From JAAGZL01 sp050291365 (lineage in GTDB: Bacteria > Pseudomonadota > Gammaproteobacteria > Chromatiales > Chromatiaceae): DNA of 64,000 nucleotides. The stretch lies in contig JBNKJS010000004.1 of assembly GCA_050291365.1 (NCBI GenBank), positions 91,242-155,241 on the forward strand, in the 5' to 3' direction. Below the pieces are notes generated by a model, which was not told the DNA's origin, ran no database searches, and was given only the letters and a program-made list of their open reading frames with translations. The translations under genes were made by a program, and so were the position numbers. Of this stretch, positions 36,918 to 45,008 are shown in pieces (the stretch's first letter is position 1; each line of letters begins with the position of its first letter).

Positions 36918-37711
36918 CCGTAGCTCTCGTCCACGGTAGGGTAAGAGCCATCCTTGACCGCCTTTACATATGCCTCCAGCGCGCCCTTAACCGTGTCGGC
37001 CTGTTGCAAAAAGTTGCGGCTGAACTTGGGGAGATAGTCTGTACTAATACCCAGCATATCGTATAAGACCAGCACCTGCCCGTCGGTGTCTGCTCCTGCA
37101 CCTATGCCAATTACCGGAATATCCAGTGCCTGGGTAATATCCGCGCCCAGGCCCCTGGGGATGCACTCCAACACCAGCATCTGAGCACCTGCCTGCTGTA
37201 GGGCCAGGGCCTCTTCCTGCATGATGCGTGCTGAATCATAATCTTTACCCTGTACCCGGTACCCGCCCAGTTGATGCACCGACTGTGGCGTCAGTCCAAG
37301 ATGAGCGCAGACTGGAATACCGTTTCTGGTAAGCTCCTTTACCGTCTCAAGCTGGGTGGTGCCGCCCTCCAGCTTGACCATGTGTGCGCCGCCATCTTTC
37401 ATCAACCTGCCAGCACTCTCCAGGGCCTGGGCGGTAGAACTGTAACTCATGAACGGCATATCAGCGATAAGAAAGGCGCTGGTGCGTGCCCGTGAGACAT
37501 TTTTGCTGTGGTAGACAACGTCAGCCACAGATACCGGCAGGGTACTCTCCTGCCCCTGTATCACCATGCCGAGGGAATCTCCCACCAGCATCACCTCCAC
37601 CCCTGCTGCCTCTATCAGCCTGGTAAAGCTGGCGTCATAGCTTGTCAGCACGGCGATCTTTTCGCCCTGCCGTTTCATCTCGTTCAATGTATTGATAGTG
37701 ATATCTGGCAT
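36914..37711 (-). CDS. panB: 3-methyl-2-oxobutanoate hydroxymethyltransferase
   Basis: The first committed step of pantothenate synthesis: it adds a hydroxymethyl group from methylene-tetrahydrofolate to ketoisovalerate. It has 265 residues. TIM-barrel signatures: VLTSYDASFTRLIEAAG, MLVGDSLGMVIQG with the metal Asp, ADMPFMSY, MVKLEGG, and AHLGLTPQSVHQLGGYRVQGK. An AAGGG ribosome-binding site precedes the ATG. Overlaps panC by 4 bp; 57 bp after the deoxynucleoside kinase gene. Confidence 0.97.
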   Translation of the reverse strand: MPDITINTLNEMKRQGEKIAVLTSYDASFTRLIEAAGVEVMLVGDSLGMVIQGQESTLPVSVADVVYHSKNVSRARTSAFLIADMPFMSYSSTAQALESAGRLMKDGGAHMVKLEGGTTQLETVKELTRNGIPVCAHLGLTPQSVHQLGGYRVQGKDYDSARIMQEEALALQQAGAQMLVLECIPRGLGADITQALDIPVIGIGAGADTDGQVLVLYDMLGISTDYLPKFSRNFLQQADTVKGALEAYVKAVKDGSYPTVDESYG

Positions 37712-37768
37712 TGTGGCCCTTCAGCCTCCATTTGAGTCTGCGCCCTGTTCTTATTTCATACTGGATAA

Positions 37769-38428
37769 TTAAAGCAGTAGCGGGCCTGGATTGAAATAGT
37801 GCTTGCCGCTGCGAACACTGCAGATCTGCTCCAGTAACATCTGGTAATCCTCTTCCCGCTCTACAGGGTTGATCTCGGCCGCGTTTATGATCAAAAGTGG
37901 TGAATCATCATAGTGATGGAAGAACTCTGCATAGGCATCTCCAAGTCTTTGCAGATAGTCGAGACCCAGCCCCATCTCACTTGACCTGGAGCGGCCACGC
38001 ACTCGTCTCTGTAACACCTCGGCCGGCGCTTGCAGATAAACCACAAGATCAGGCACCGGCGCCTCGGGATTCAGTTTTTCGTACACCTTCTCATACAGCT
38101 CGAACTCATCCTTATCCAGATTGAGGCGGGCAAAGATCCGATCCTTCTCCAGCATGAAATCTGCCACCATGGCTGCGTGAAACAGGTCCCGATTCCTTAG
38201 CTCCTGTAGCTGTTGACTGCGCTGAAACAGAAAGAAAAGTTGGGTGGGAAAGGCCGATTTTTGCCCATCCATGTAAAAACGCTCAAGAAAGGGGTTCTCT
38301 TCTGGCTTCTCCATCAATGTTCCACAACCAAAGCTTTCCGCCAGACGATTAACCAGACTGGTCTTGCCAACCCCAATCGGTCCCTCAACTACAACATAGC
38401 CAGGAGGCGTTAACTCTCTGTTACTCAT
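37769..38428 (-). CDS. Deoxynucleoside kinase (dCK/dGK family)
   Basis: It has 219 residues. P-loop VVVEGPIGVGKTSLVNRLAE (about residues 12-31), the ERS-like region DLFHAAMVADFMLEKDRIFA, and lid RVRGRSRSSE define the deoxynucleoside kinase family, which phosphorylates deoxynucleosides in salvage. Deoxyadenosine/deoxycytidine or deoxyguanosine preference is not readable. A gene of this family commonly sits between folK and panB in gammaproteobacteria. Its ATG overlaps the folK stop by 4 bp. Confidence 0.9.
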   Translation of the reverse strand: MSNRELTPPGYVVVEGPIGVGKTSLVNRLAESFGCGTLMEKPEENPFLERFYMDGQKSAFPTQLFFLFQRSQQLQELRNRDLFHAAMVADFMLEKDRIFARLNLDKDEFELYEKVYEKLNPEAPVPDLVVYLQAPAEVLQRRVRGRSRSSEMGLGLDYLQRLGDAYAEFFHHYDDSPLLIINAAEINPVEREEDYQMLLEQICSVRSGKHYFNPGPLLL

Positions 38429-38901
38429 ATTCTTTTCAGCAAATCCGCAGAATAGTCTTTCATCAAATCGGATATCGCACCACGGCCTGGTATCTCCAGA
38501 TCCGGAGCAATCTCATATAACGGATATAACACAAATGCCCGCTCATGCATGCCTGGATGTGGCACCTTCAAATCCGGCGTATCAATTATTGTTGAGCCAT
38601 ATAGTAACAAATCCAGGTCTAGGGTTCGCGCCCCCCAGTGTTCATCTCGAACACGACCATGGGCCGTCTCTACCGCCTGCAACTCGGTCAGCAACTTTTC
38701 GGGACTAAGCATGGTATTAACCCTAGCTACCGCATTCACATAGTCTGGCTGATCCAGACCACCCATAGGTCTACTCTGGTAGAGACTTGAGTGACTGTCA
38801 AAATCAGTTTCAGGCAATTCTGCCAACTCTGCAATAGCCCTACTCACCTGATCCGCCGGGTTATCTAGATTGCTGCCAAAGCCGATATAAGCGGCAACCA
38901 T
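38425..38901 (-). CDS. folK: 2-amino-4-hydroxy-6-hydroxymethyldihydropteridine diphosphokinase
   Basis: Pyrophosphorylates the pterin precursor in folate synthesis. From the ATG at 38899-38901 it has 158 residues, starting MVAAYIGFGSNL, where E. coli FolK also begins. A longer start at 38952 would overlap the pcnB stop as TGATG and cannot be excluded. Signatures: GFGSNLDNP, YVNAVARVNT, and RTLDLDLLLYG with the metal-binding Asp residues, then VPHPGMHERAFVLYPL. Coupled to the kinase gene downstream by a 4-bp overlap. Confidence 0.95.
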   Translation of the reverse strand: MVAAYIGFGSNLDNPADQVSRAIAELAELPETDFDSHSSLYQSRPMGGLDQPDYVNAVARVNTMLSPEKLLTELQAVETAHGRVRDEHWGARTLDLDLLLYGSTIIDTPDLKVPHPGMHERAFVLYPLYEIAPDLEIPGRGAISDLMKDYSADLLKRI

Positions 38902-38951
38902 AGCACTATTTTCCGTCCTGGAACATATGCTGTTTCCGCTCTCAGCAATCA

Positions 38952-40241
38952 TCAGATATTACCTGAATCTTGACTGGCTGGGGACTTTCTCCTGCGGCGA
39001 CGTCTGGGTCTTTTGGTCTTTACCAGAATATTGCGCTCTTCCTGGTTGAGCTCCTGAAATTCGGTCCACCACTTGGCCAACTCTGGGTCAGCCTCCCCTG
39101 ACTCAGCCCGCAACAGCATAAAATCGTATGCGGCCCGAAAACGGGGATGAGACAGAAGCCGATGAGGTCGCTTGCCCTGTCTCTGTTCAAATCTATGCTG
39201 CAAACACCAAATATCACGCATCTGCAGACTAAAACGTTTTGGTATGGAGACAAACTGAATCTGCTCTGACAAGATCTCCGACGCAGCCTCCTGCATAGCC
39301 GGGTATGTGCTCTCACCGGTAGACATAATCGTATCAGCCAATCTTCGCACCGGCTCCCACAACAGTACTGCGAATAGAAATGCCGGGGCAACCGGTTTCT
39401 CCTCGCGCACTCTGGTATCGGTATTTTTCAGTCCATTCGCAACGAAGGTAATCGGGAACATGTTATCTTCGTGTGTCAGGCACTCATCAGTAGCGGGGAA
39501 TAGTTCGCGGAACAGATCATAATGGCGCAACTTCTCAAAGGCCTGCAGGGCCGTACCATAAAGGAACAGCTTCAGCACCTCTTCAAACAGTCTGGCTGGA
39601 GGTATATCTTCCAGCAGACCACCCAGTCTAAAAATCGGCTCCTCACAGGCCGGGTTGATTCCAAATCCAAGCTTGGAGGCAAATCTAACTGCCCGCAACA
39701 TCCTTACCGGATCCTCACGATACCGCTGTTCCGGATCACCCAGCAGACGCAGCATACAGGACTCAAGATCCTGCATGCCATTGGTGTAATCAACTACGGA
39801 AAAGTCTTCGATATTGTAATAGAGGGCATTTACCGTAAAGTCGCGGCGCAGGGCATCCTCTTCGATTGATCCGTAAACATTGTCCCGCAACAACATCCCG
39901 TTTTCAGTCTCCTGGTCTCCATCATTTGATGCGTCCTGCCCTGCCCTAAAAGTGGCGACCTCTATCACCTCTCGCCCAAAATGGACGTGGGCCAGACGAA
40001 ACCGGCGTCCGATCAAACGGCAATTGCGAAAGACCTTCTTTACATCTTCTGGATGGGCGTCTGTGGCTATATCAAAATCACTGGGTTCACGCCCAAGCAA
40101 CAGATCCCGCACCCCGCCGCCAACAAGATATGCCTGATAACCTGACTTTTTGAGCCGATACAATACCTTAAGCGCATTTTCGCTTATATTCTCACGGGAG
40201 ATATTATGCTCTGAACGGGCAATTATTGTTGGAGTTACGAT
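38952..40241 (-). CDS. pcnB: Poly(A) polymerase I, probable non-canonical start
   Basis: It adds 3' poly(A) tails that promote RNA decay. The nucleotidyltransferase core is clear: YLVGGGVRDLLLGREPSDFDIAT, LIGRRFRLAHVHFG, RRDFTVNALYYN, YREDPVRMLRAVRFASKLG, and a basic C-terminal tail (KTKRPRRRRRRKS). The first ATG/GTG/TTG in frame is a TTG at 40163, but the codons upstream read HNISRENISENALKV, matching the E. coli N-terminus (HAISRKDISENALKV), and the frame stays open back to a TAA without any standard start. I therefore place the start at the ATC at 40239-40241, which has TAGGGA seven bases before; ATT at 40221-40223 is the alternative. E. coli pcnB is known to initiate at AUU. Confidence 0.9.
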   Translation of the reverse strand: MVTPTIIARSEHNISRENISENALKVLYRLKKSGYQAYLVGGGVRDLLLGREPSDFDIATDAHPEDVKKVFRNCRLIGRRFRLAHVHFGREVIEVATFRAGQDASNDGDQETENGMLLRDNVYGSIEEDALRRDFTVNALYYNIEDFSVVDYTNGMQDLESCMLRLLGDPEQRYREDPVRMLRAVRFASKLGFGINPACEEPIFRLGGLLEDIPPARLFEEVLKLFLYGTALQAFEKLRHYDLFRELFPATDECLTHEDNMFPITFVANGLKNTDTRVREEKPVAPAFLFAVLLWEPVRRLADTIMSTGESTYPAMQEAASEILSEQIQFVSIPKRFSLQMRDIWCLQHRFEQRQGKRPHRLLSHPRFRAAYDFMLLRAESGEADPELAKWWTEFQELNQEERNILVKTKRPRRRRRRKSPASQDSGNI

Positions 40242-40336
40242 GGTACTATCCCTAACCTGTCTAAATTCTTATCACTACTTTCCGGCAAACTATGTTAAAA
40301 GCTGCCATATCTAAAATAAAATAGCCACGCTTCGCC

Positions 40337-40364
40337 TTGAGACTAATTCTAGCATGGGTATAAT
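40337..40364 (+). promoter_or_regulatory. Sigma-70 promoter of tRNA-Glu
   Basis: TTGAGA (40337-40342), 16-base spacer, perfect TATAAT (40359-40364), then a GC-rich discriminator (ACCTCCGCG) as expected for a stringently controlled stable RNA gene. The tRNA begins 21 bases after the -10. Confidence 0.75.
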
Positions 40365-40384
40365 ACACCTCCGCGTGTCATTAT

Positions 40385-40460
40385 GCTCCCTTCGTCTAGT
40401 GGCCTAGGACGCTGGCCTCTCACGCCGGTAACAGGGGTTCGAGTCCCCTAGGGAGTACCA
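40385..40460 (+). tRNA. tRNA-Glu (anticodon CTC), CCA encoded
   Basis: A full cloverleaf of 76 nt. Acceptor GCTCCCT pairs with AGGGAGT, so the first pair is G1-U72; the anticodon stem CTGGC/GCCGG closes the loop CTCTCAC with anticodon CTC (reads GAG); the T arm is AGGGG-TTCGAGT-CCCCT. The D arm and TTCGTCTAGTGGCC match bacterial tRNA-Glu. The 3' CCA is encoded. It stands alone, with its own promoter and terminator, between pcnB (divergent) and an orphan gene. Confidence 0.97.
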
Positions 40461-40464
40461 ATAC

Positions 40465-40496
40465 AAAAAGGGCCTGCATATTTGCAGGCCCTTTTT
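40465..40496 (+). terminator. Terminator of tRNA-Glu
   Basis: AAAAAGGGCCTGCA and TGCAGGCCCTTTTT pair perfectly (14 pairs) around a 4-nt loop, ending in a T tract. It starts four bases after the tRNA. The symmetry makes it active in both directions. Confidence 0.93.
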
Positions 40497-40611
40497 CATT
40501 TCTCAACAATCACTACCAACAATCTATTATCAATATCTTGTTTTCCTTTTTCTGAAGGTAATTGCTAGTCTATAAACATACACTCATCAAGTTCTACCAA
40601 CCAGCATAAAC

Positions 40612-41064
40612 ATGATACCTATGGGTAAAATGCAGATGACAATTGCACGATATTCATCCTATTACCACGGGTGGTGCCTTGCATTTGGTGAGCACGATAT
40701 CAGATATGACGAGAATCTAACCATTAACTGGGTTGAGGGTGAGTCTCAGATGGGATTCGTGCTTTCCAGCGACAAAACAAAACCACTTTATAGAGAGCTA
40801 CTTAAACACAGAGATGAAATACCCATAGTTGACATCTCTGAAATCAGGGCAATAATCAATGAGTTAGAATATGTGTTCTCCAAGAAAGAGTTGTACGGAG
40901 CCAAAAGATTCATCGAATATGTGCAAAAACATAAAGTCTTGCATATGTTTCTCACCAGTCACTTCTGCTACCCGCCCCGCACCAGAATCGTCACCTTCTC
41001 ACCAAAAAAACCACCAATAATCTTATATAAAGAGATAACGCCAATTAAATTGATAATTTCATAA
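40612..41064 (+). CDS. Hypothetical protein, AT-rich orphan
   Basis: It has 150 residues with no family I recognise. It starts MIPMGKMQMTIARYSSYYHGW, has mixed alpha/beta character, no signal peptide or membrane span, and a Lys/Pro/Ile-rich C-terminus (PKKPPIILYKEITPIKLI). There is no good ribosome-binding site before the ATG, so it may be a chance frame or a decayed gene. Codon use is AT-rich compared with the surrounding core genes. It lies in the pocket between tRNA-Glu and the SCP2-like gene, a place where foreign DNA often inserts. Confidence 0.4.
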   Translation: MIPMGKMQMTIARYSSYYHGWCLAFGEHDIRYDENLTINWVEGESQMGFVLSSDKTKPLYRELLKHRDEIPIVDISEIRAIINELEYVFSKKELYGAKRFIEYVQKHKVLHMFLTSHFCYPPRTRIVTFSPKKPPIILYKEITPIKLIIS

Positions 41065-41155
41065 CCAATTTGGGGATAGAGTGATCATCCAAAAAAATAG
41101 ACCTAATGATTTCCTTCCTCGCCGGATAGGCTGTTTTTTTAGTTAGTATTAAAAT

Positions 41156-41182
41156 CTATAATAAACCACGGTTTTATTATAG
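41156..41182. repeat. Inverted repeat, AT-rich
   Basis: CTATAATAAA and TTTATTATAG pair perfectly (10 bp) around CCACGGT. It is followed on the plus strand by a T-rich run (TAATATTTTTTT), so it could weakly terminate the orphan gene or serve as an operator. Confidence 0.45.
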
Positions 41183-41202
41183 TGTAATATTTTTTTCTCC
41201 CC

Positions 41203-41226
41203 AGGAACAGCTATCACACTGTTCCT
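41203..41226. repeat. Inverted repeat AGGAACAG/CTGTTCCT
   Basis: A perfect 8-bp inverted repeat with an 8-nt spacer, upstream of the SCP2-like gene. No T tract follows directly. The dyad could bind a regulator of the downstream gene. Confidence 0.4.
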
Positions 41227-41435
41227 TATCCTGTTTTAGAGCAGTCATCGAAGCTAACTTAACCACATATTTTGCTTGGTTATTAAACTCATAAAGTTAA
41301 TTTATCGACTTTGTTTGACAGGTTTCAATTCCCTGTTTAGCTTTCAGCTTAAGATAGATGGGTATCCCTCATGGCTGGGTTAAGAGGTTAATAATTGCAA
41401 AACAGCATGATCCTGATTATCACGAGGAGAGGAGT

Positions 41436-41843
41436 ATGGCTAAATTATTTTCTGACCAGTGGATGAATAACTTCATAGCTCTGTGGAACGCTGACAATGA
41501 GCTGGTTAACTCTCTTCAAGAGGTAGGATTCGGGAGCAATATTGGCTACGGCATTGAGAATGAAGATGCACCTCATGTGGTAATTACGGTTGAAAATGGC
41601 GTCGCTACTGCCGCAGAGGCATACATTGGTCAGCCTCTCAACTGGGACATCCGCTGCAGCGAAGAACAGTGGCAAAAGTGGATCTTAGAACCGCCAGGCA
41701 TTTTAACTCTTGGACTGGCCTTTACCTCAGGCAAGGTGAAATTCAGGATAGGTGACTACGAATCCATGCTGAATGATCCGCGCATGGCAGCCCCATTCAT
41801 CAGACACTTTGCAGTGATGGGGAGAGCAGGAGCTGCACTCTAA
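41436..41843 (+). CDS. SCP2 sterol-binding-domain-like protein
   Basis: It has 135 residues from the ATG at 41436, with a strong GAGGAGAGGAG ribosome-binding site directly before it. The body resembles the SCP2 fold: VVITVENGVATAAEAYIG strands, a helix with WDIRCSEEQWQKWILEPPG, then GLAFTSGKVKFRIGDYESMLNDPR. SCP2 proteins bind hydrophobic ligands such as fatty acyl chains. No signal peptide. Single-gene unit with its own terminator. The ligand is unknown. Confidence 0.75.
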   Translation: MAKLFSDQWMNNFIALWNADNELVNSLQEVGFGSNIGYGIENEDAPHVVITVENGVATAAEAYIGQPLNWDIRCSEEQWQKWILEPPGILTLGLAFTSGKVKFRIGDYESMLNDPRMAAPFIRHFAVMGRAGAAL

Positions 41844-41868
41844 TCTGGATAATCTAGTTAACATTACT

Positions 41869-41899
41869 AAGGCAGTCACGTATGTGACTGCCTTTTCTT
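41869..41899 (+). terminator. Terminator of the SCP2-like gene
   Basis: AAGGCAGTCAC and GTGACTGCCTT pair perfectly (11 bp, loop GTAT), followed by TTCTTA. It also sits at the end of the convergent amidotransferase gene. Confidence 0.85.
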
Positions 41900-41906
41900 A
41901 TGTCAC

Positions 41907-42593
41907 CTACCTGGTAATAAACTCTAGAATACTATTCATCAATTGATTAATTAATCCATAACGATTTGTGTCTACCGAAAGTATCTCCTGTTCAGACTGC
42001 ACATATCTATCAGGCATTAGCTCATCACGACAGTTATTGACCAACTCTCTTGCCGACTCTGGAGTAGTCTCAAGGTGAAACTGTAAACCAATCACCGAAG
42101 TACCCAATTGAAATGCCTGATTTTCACAGCCATCACTACTAGCCAGAAGAGCTGCATCTGGAGGCAGGTCAAAGGTCTCGCCATGCCAGTGGAATACCTG
42201 CGTGGAGGGAGGAAAGCTAAACAGAGTATCTTTATCATGAGAAACTCCCTGCACTGGAAACCAACCGATCTCTGTATCGGCATTCTTGAAAACCCTAGCA
42301 CCCATGGCACATGCTATAAGCTGCGCTCCCAGGCAAATCCCTAACATCGGTTTTCCCAGGTTGATAGCATTACGAATAAACTCTTTTTCTGAGACAAGCC
42401 AGGGATACTCATCTTCATCATTGATACTCATGGGTCCACCCATGATTATTACAAGATCAATCTGAGCAAGATCAGGAAAGCTTACCGATTCATAGAGTTT
42501 TGATCTGGTTATTGAATACCCAGATGATTTAAGCCATGCCTCTATACTACCAAGACCTTCAAAAGGGACGTGTTGTAGGTAATGGGCTCGCAT
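41907..42593 (-). CDS. Class I glutamine amidotransferase (GMP-synthase-like)
   Basis: It has 228 residues. A stand-alone class I amidotransferase domain: IIMGGPMSIND, the nucleophile elbow GICLGAQLIA with the catalytic Cys, and GLQFHLE with His and Glu, completing the triad. Stand-alone members of this type hydrolyse glutamine or gamma-glutamyl compounds; the substrate is not known. It lies downstream of kdsB on the same strand with a 35-bp gap, so it may be the last gene of that operon. Confidence 0.88.
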   Translation of the reverse strand: MRAHYLQHVPFEGLGSIEAWLKSSGYSITRSKLYESVSFPDLAQIDLVIIMGGPMSINDEDEYPWLVSEKEFIRNAINLGKPMLGICLGAQLIACAMGARVFKNADTEIGWFPVQGVSHDKDTLFSFPPSTQVFHWHGETFDLPPDAALLASSDGCENQAFQLGTSVIGLQFHLETTPESARELVNNCRDELMPDRYVQSEQEILSVDTNRYGLINQLMNSILEFITR

Positions 42594-42628
42594 GTGAATT
42601 ATCTAGTAAAAAGGCACGAGTCTATAAT

Positions 42629-43387
42629 TTATATTTCAAACAACCTTCTGACCCTTTCCAAATCATCCGCCGTATCTATACCGTGCCCCGGCTCTTGCTG
42701 CGCCTCACTAACATGGATACAGCCGCCGTGGGATAACACTCGCAACTGTTCCAGTGACTCGGTCTGCTCCAATACGGATGGAGGTAGGTTTATGTATTTA
42801 TCCAGATAACCGGCGCGGTATGCGTAGACACCGATATGTCTGAAAAATGTAGTATCTTGGGGCAGAGGTCTATCCTGATGGACAAATTCATCTCTATGCC
42901 AGGGAATGGGGGCACGGCTAAAGTAGAGGGCATAACCTTCTGCATCTGTTACTACCTTTACCACATTGGGATCGAATAGCTGCTCCCGCTCCTCTATTGG
43001 AGTTGATAGAGTGGTCATGTCAGCCCGTTGGTGATTTTCCATATCCTGCGCCACCTGATACGCCAGAGCTGCCGGCATGGTTGGTTCATCGCCTTGAATA
43101 TTGACCACAATGGCATCATCCGGCCAACCCATAGATCGAACCACCTCGGTGATACGGTCCGTTCCGCTGCGATGGGTCTCAGCGGTCATGCATACCTGAG
43201 CTCCAAAGCCCTTAGCAGCATCTAGGATACGCTGGTCATCGGTGGCAATTACCACAGCAGAGGCATTGGATTCACAGGCACTCTCATACACCCGCTGTAT
43301 CATGGGCTTGCCGCCTATATCCAGCAGCGGTTTCCCTGGTAGTCTAGTGGATGCATAGCGCGCTGGTATGACTATCTTGAAGTCCAT
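42629..43387 (-). CDS. kdsB: 3-deoxy-manno-octulosonate cytidylyltransferase
   Basis: It activates KDO as CMP-KDO for lipopolysaccharide inner core. It has 252 residues. Signatures: IPARYASTRLPGKPLLDIGGKPM, ATDDQRI, VNIQGDEPTMPA with the metal Asp, and HIGVYAYRAGYL. Follows the Trm112-like gene by 26 bp on the same strand. Working with LpxK it shows the operon serves LPS synthesis. Confidence 0.97.
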   Translation of the reverse strand: MDFKIVIPARYASTRLPGKPLLDIGGKPMIQRVYESACESNASAVVIATDDQRILDAAKGFGAQVCMTAETHRSGTDRITEVVRSMGWPDDAIVVNIQGDEPTMPAALAYQVAQDMENHQRADMTTLSTPIEEREQLFDPNVVKVVTDAEGYALYFSRAPIPWHRDEFVHQDRPLPQDTTFFRHIGVYAYRAGYLDKYINLPPSVLEQTESLEQLRVLSHGGCIHVSEAQQEPGHGIDTADDLERVRRLFEI

Positions 43388-43413
43388 ATTAGCCCCGATG
43401 AGAATATCGGTAA

Positions 43414-43605
43414 TCAGGCATCCGGCACTTCTTCATCGGCCTCAAGGGTGCGGGCCTCGTCAACCAGCATTACCGGAATATCATCCCGTATGGGATATGC
43501 CAGTCTATCCGCCTTGCATATCAACTCTTGCGCATCTTTCAGGTAGACCAACTTCCCCTTACATATGGGGCAGGCGAGAATATCCAGAAGTTTCTTATCC
43601 ATCAA
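43414..43605 (-). CDS. Trm112 family protein (YcaR-like)
   Basis: A 63-residue zinc-ribbon protein: MDKKLLDILACPICKGKLVY, then LICKADRLAYPIRDDIPVML. Homologues sit between lpxK and kdsB in most gammaproteobacteria. Family members activate methyltransferases in other organisms, but the bacterial role is unclear. Overlaps the end of lpxK by 11 bp. The ATG pair at the start (MM) leaves one codon of doubt. Confidence 0.92.
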   Translation of the reverse strand: MMDKKLLDILACPICKGKLVYLKDAQELICKADRLAYPIRDDIPVMLVDEARTLEADEEVPDA

Positions 43606-44581
43606 TCAGATCCTTAATAAGCTTACTTAGCCGAATAGCAAACGCATCATGTAGCTGCGCATCCACTCGTACATACCAGTGCTGCGGCTTGGCGAAGCGT
43701 CTGCACTTTACTGCGTCTTTTTCTGTCATTAATACTGTGGCATCTCCAGCAATCTCCAGGTCTGCCTTGGTATATTTGTAATGATCGGGAAAACCTACCC
43801 TCTCTATAGAGATGCCAGCATTTTCCAGCTGTTTAAAGAAACGTTCCGGGTTGCCAATGCCGGCCATGGCATAGACTCTATCTTCCTCTCTAAAATCATC
43901 CAGCTTTCTGGTTTGGGAAGGATCAAGCAAGTTCACCACCTCAATATTTCCCAGCTGCATGATATATCGACCCGGACCAGTGGTGCCGTTGGATACAACC
44001 ATATCCACTTTGCCCAACCTGCCGACTCTTTCGCGTAATGGTCCTGCAGGCAGGCAGAACCCATTCCCAAAACCTCTCTCTCCATCTACCACAGCAATTT
44101 CGATATCACGCCCCAGGGCGTAGTGCTGCAAACCGTCATCTGAAATTATCACATCACAGTCGACATAGCGCTGCAGGGCCAGAGCAGCTACGGCGCGATC
44201 CGGACCCACACTAACTGGACAATCTGTTCTTCTGGCAATAAGAACCGGCTCATCTCCCACCGCTGTCGGATCACTTCCTGGCAGAACCTGTTGCGGCCAA
44301 TATTTTGCGCTACCACCATAACCTCTTGAAACAATACCAGGCCTTAGGCCCATCTTTTTGAGGTATTGTGCCAACCAGATGACCATGGGAGTTTTACCGG
44401 TACCGCCCACAGTTATATTTCCCACCACAATAACCGGAACTGATAAACGATGGGTTTTAAAGATCTTTAGACGGTAGGCAAGACGGCGCATCATTACCAG
44501 CAGGCAAAACAGCCAGGAAAAAGGCAGCAGGATCAGTGCAAGCCCATTACGGTCCCACCAAAAGGAATCAATTCGTTTCAC
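43595..44581 (-). CDS. lpxK: Tetraacyldisaccharide 4'-kinase
   Basis: It phosphorylates the lipid A precursor at the 4' position at the inner membrane. It has 328 residues (E. coli 328). A membrane-associating N-terminal helix (LALILLPFSWLFCLLVMM) is followed by the P-loop VVGNITVGGTGKTPMV and the family motif GDEPVLIARR. DGLQHYALGRD carries the catalytic Asp, and VLMTEKDAVKC is conserved. Overlaps exbD by 4 bp; msbA is not in the operon. Confidence 0.97.
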   Translation of the reverse strand: MKRIDSFWWDRNGLALILLPFSWLFCLLVMMRRLAYRLKIFKTHRLSVPVIVVGNITVGGTGKTPMVIWLAQYLKKMGLRPGIVSRGYGGSAKYWPQQVLPGSDPTAVGDEPVLIARRTDCPVSVGPDRAVAALALQRYVDCDVIISDDGLQHYALGRDIEIAVVDGERGFGNGFCLPAGPLRERVGRLGKVDMVVSNGTTGPGRYIMQLGNIEVVNLLDPSQTRKLDDFREEDRVYAMAGIGNPERFFKQLENAGISIERVGFPDHYKYTKADLEIAGDATVLMTEKDAVKCRRFAKPQHWYVRVDAQLHDAFAIRLSKLIKDLIDG

Positions 44582-45003
44582 TTTTTATCTACTGGCTGCC
44601 TTGCCGTAAATGTCATATTTACCAACCCTAACTGACTGGCTGCATCCATAGCCTTTATTACCGCATGGTGAGGAGTATTTGCGTCAGCAGATATGATAAC
44701 CGGGAGATCACGCCGATCTTTTACCGCCTTGCCCACAGCTCGCATCAGGGTATCTAGTTCAGTGTTAATCACCTCGTTTTGATTAACGTAGAAGCGACCA
44801 GTGGCGTCGATGGTGATGTCGAGAACAGTATCCTTCTTATCACGCTCATCCTGGGTTGCGGCCTGTGGTAACTCAATCTTGATGCGTGACTCTTTATCAA
44901 AGGTGGTTGAAACCATGAAGAAGATCAACAACAGGAACACCACATCGATAAGTGGTGTCAGGTTTAGATCGGGCAACTCTTTTCGATTGGAACGAAAATT
45001 CAT
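44578..45003 (-). CDS. exbD: ExbD/TolR family biopolymer transporter
   Basis: It has 141 residues: a short cytoplasmic N-terminus, one membrane helix (LIDVVFLLLIFFMVSTTF) with the essential Asp in NLTPLIDVVF, and a periplasmic domain with the YVNQNEV strand. It works with the adjacent ExbB to turn proton motive force into force on a TonB-like protein; no tonB gene is adjacent. It is coupled to lpxK (4 bp overlap) and lies 5 bp after exbB. Confidence 0.93.
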   Translation of the reverse strand: MNFRSNRKELPDLNLTPLIDVVFLLLIFFMVSTTFDKESRIKIELPQAATQDERDKKDTVLDITIDATGRFYVNQNEVINTELDTLMRAVGKAVKDRRDLPVIISADANTPHHAVIKAMDAASQLGLVNMTFTARQPVDKK

Positions 45004-45008
45004 TCAGC

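Larger units (their letters stand above)
41065..41435. other. Gene-free AT-rich stretch with inverted repeats
   Basis: It holds no convincing gene. It contains two inverted repeats (annotated separately) and a good TTGACA at 41315-41320 whose expected -10 position is poor. This is presumably the regulatory region of the SCP2-like gene. A longer in-frame extension of that gene from 41358 is not supported because the strong ribosome-binding site is at 41436. Confidence 0.4.
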
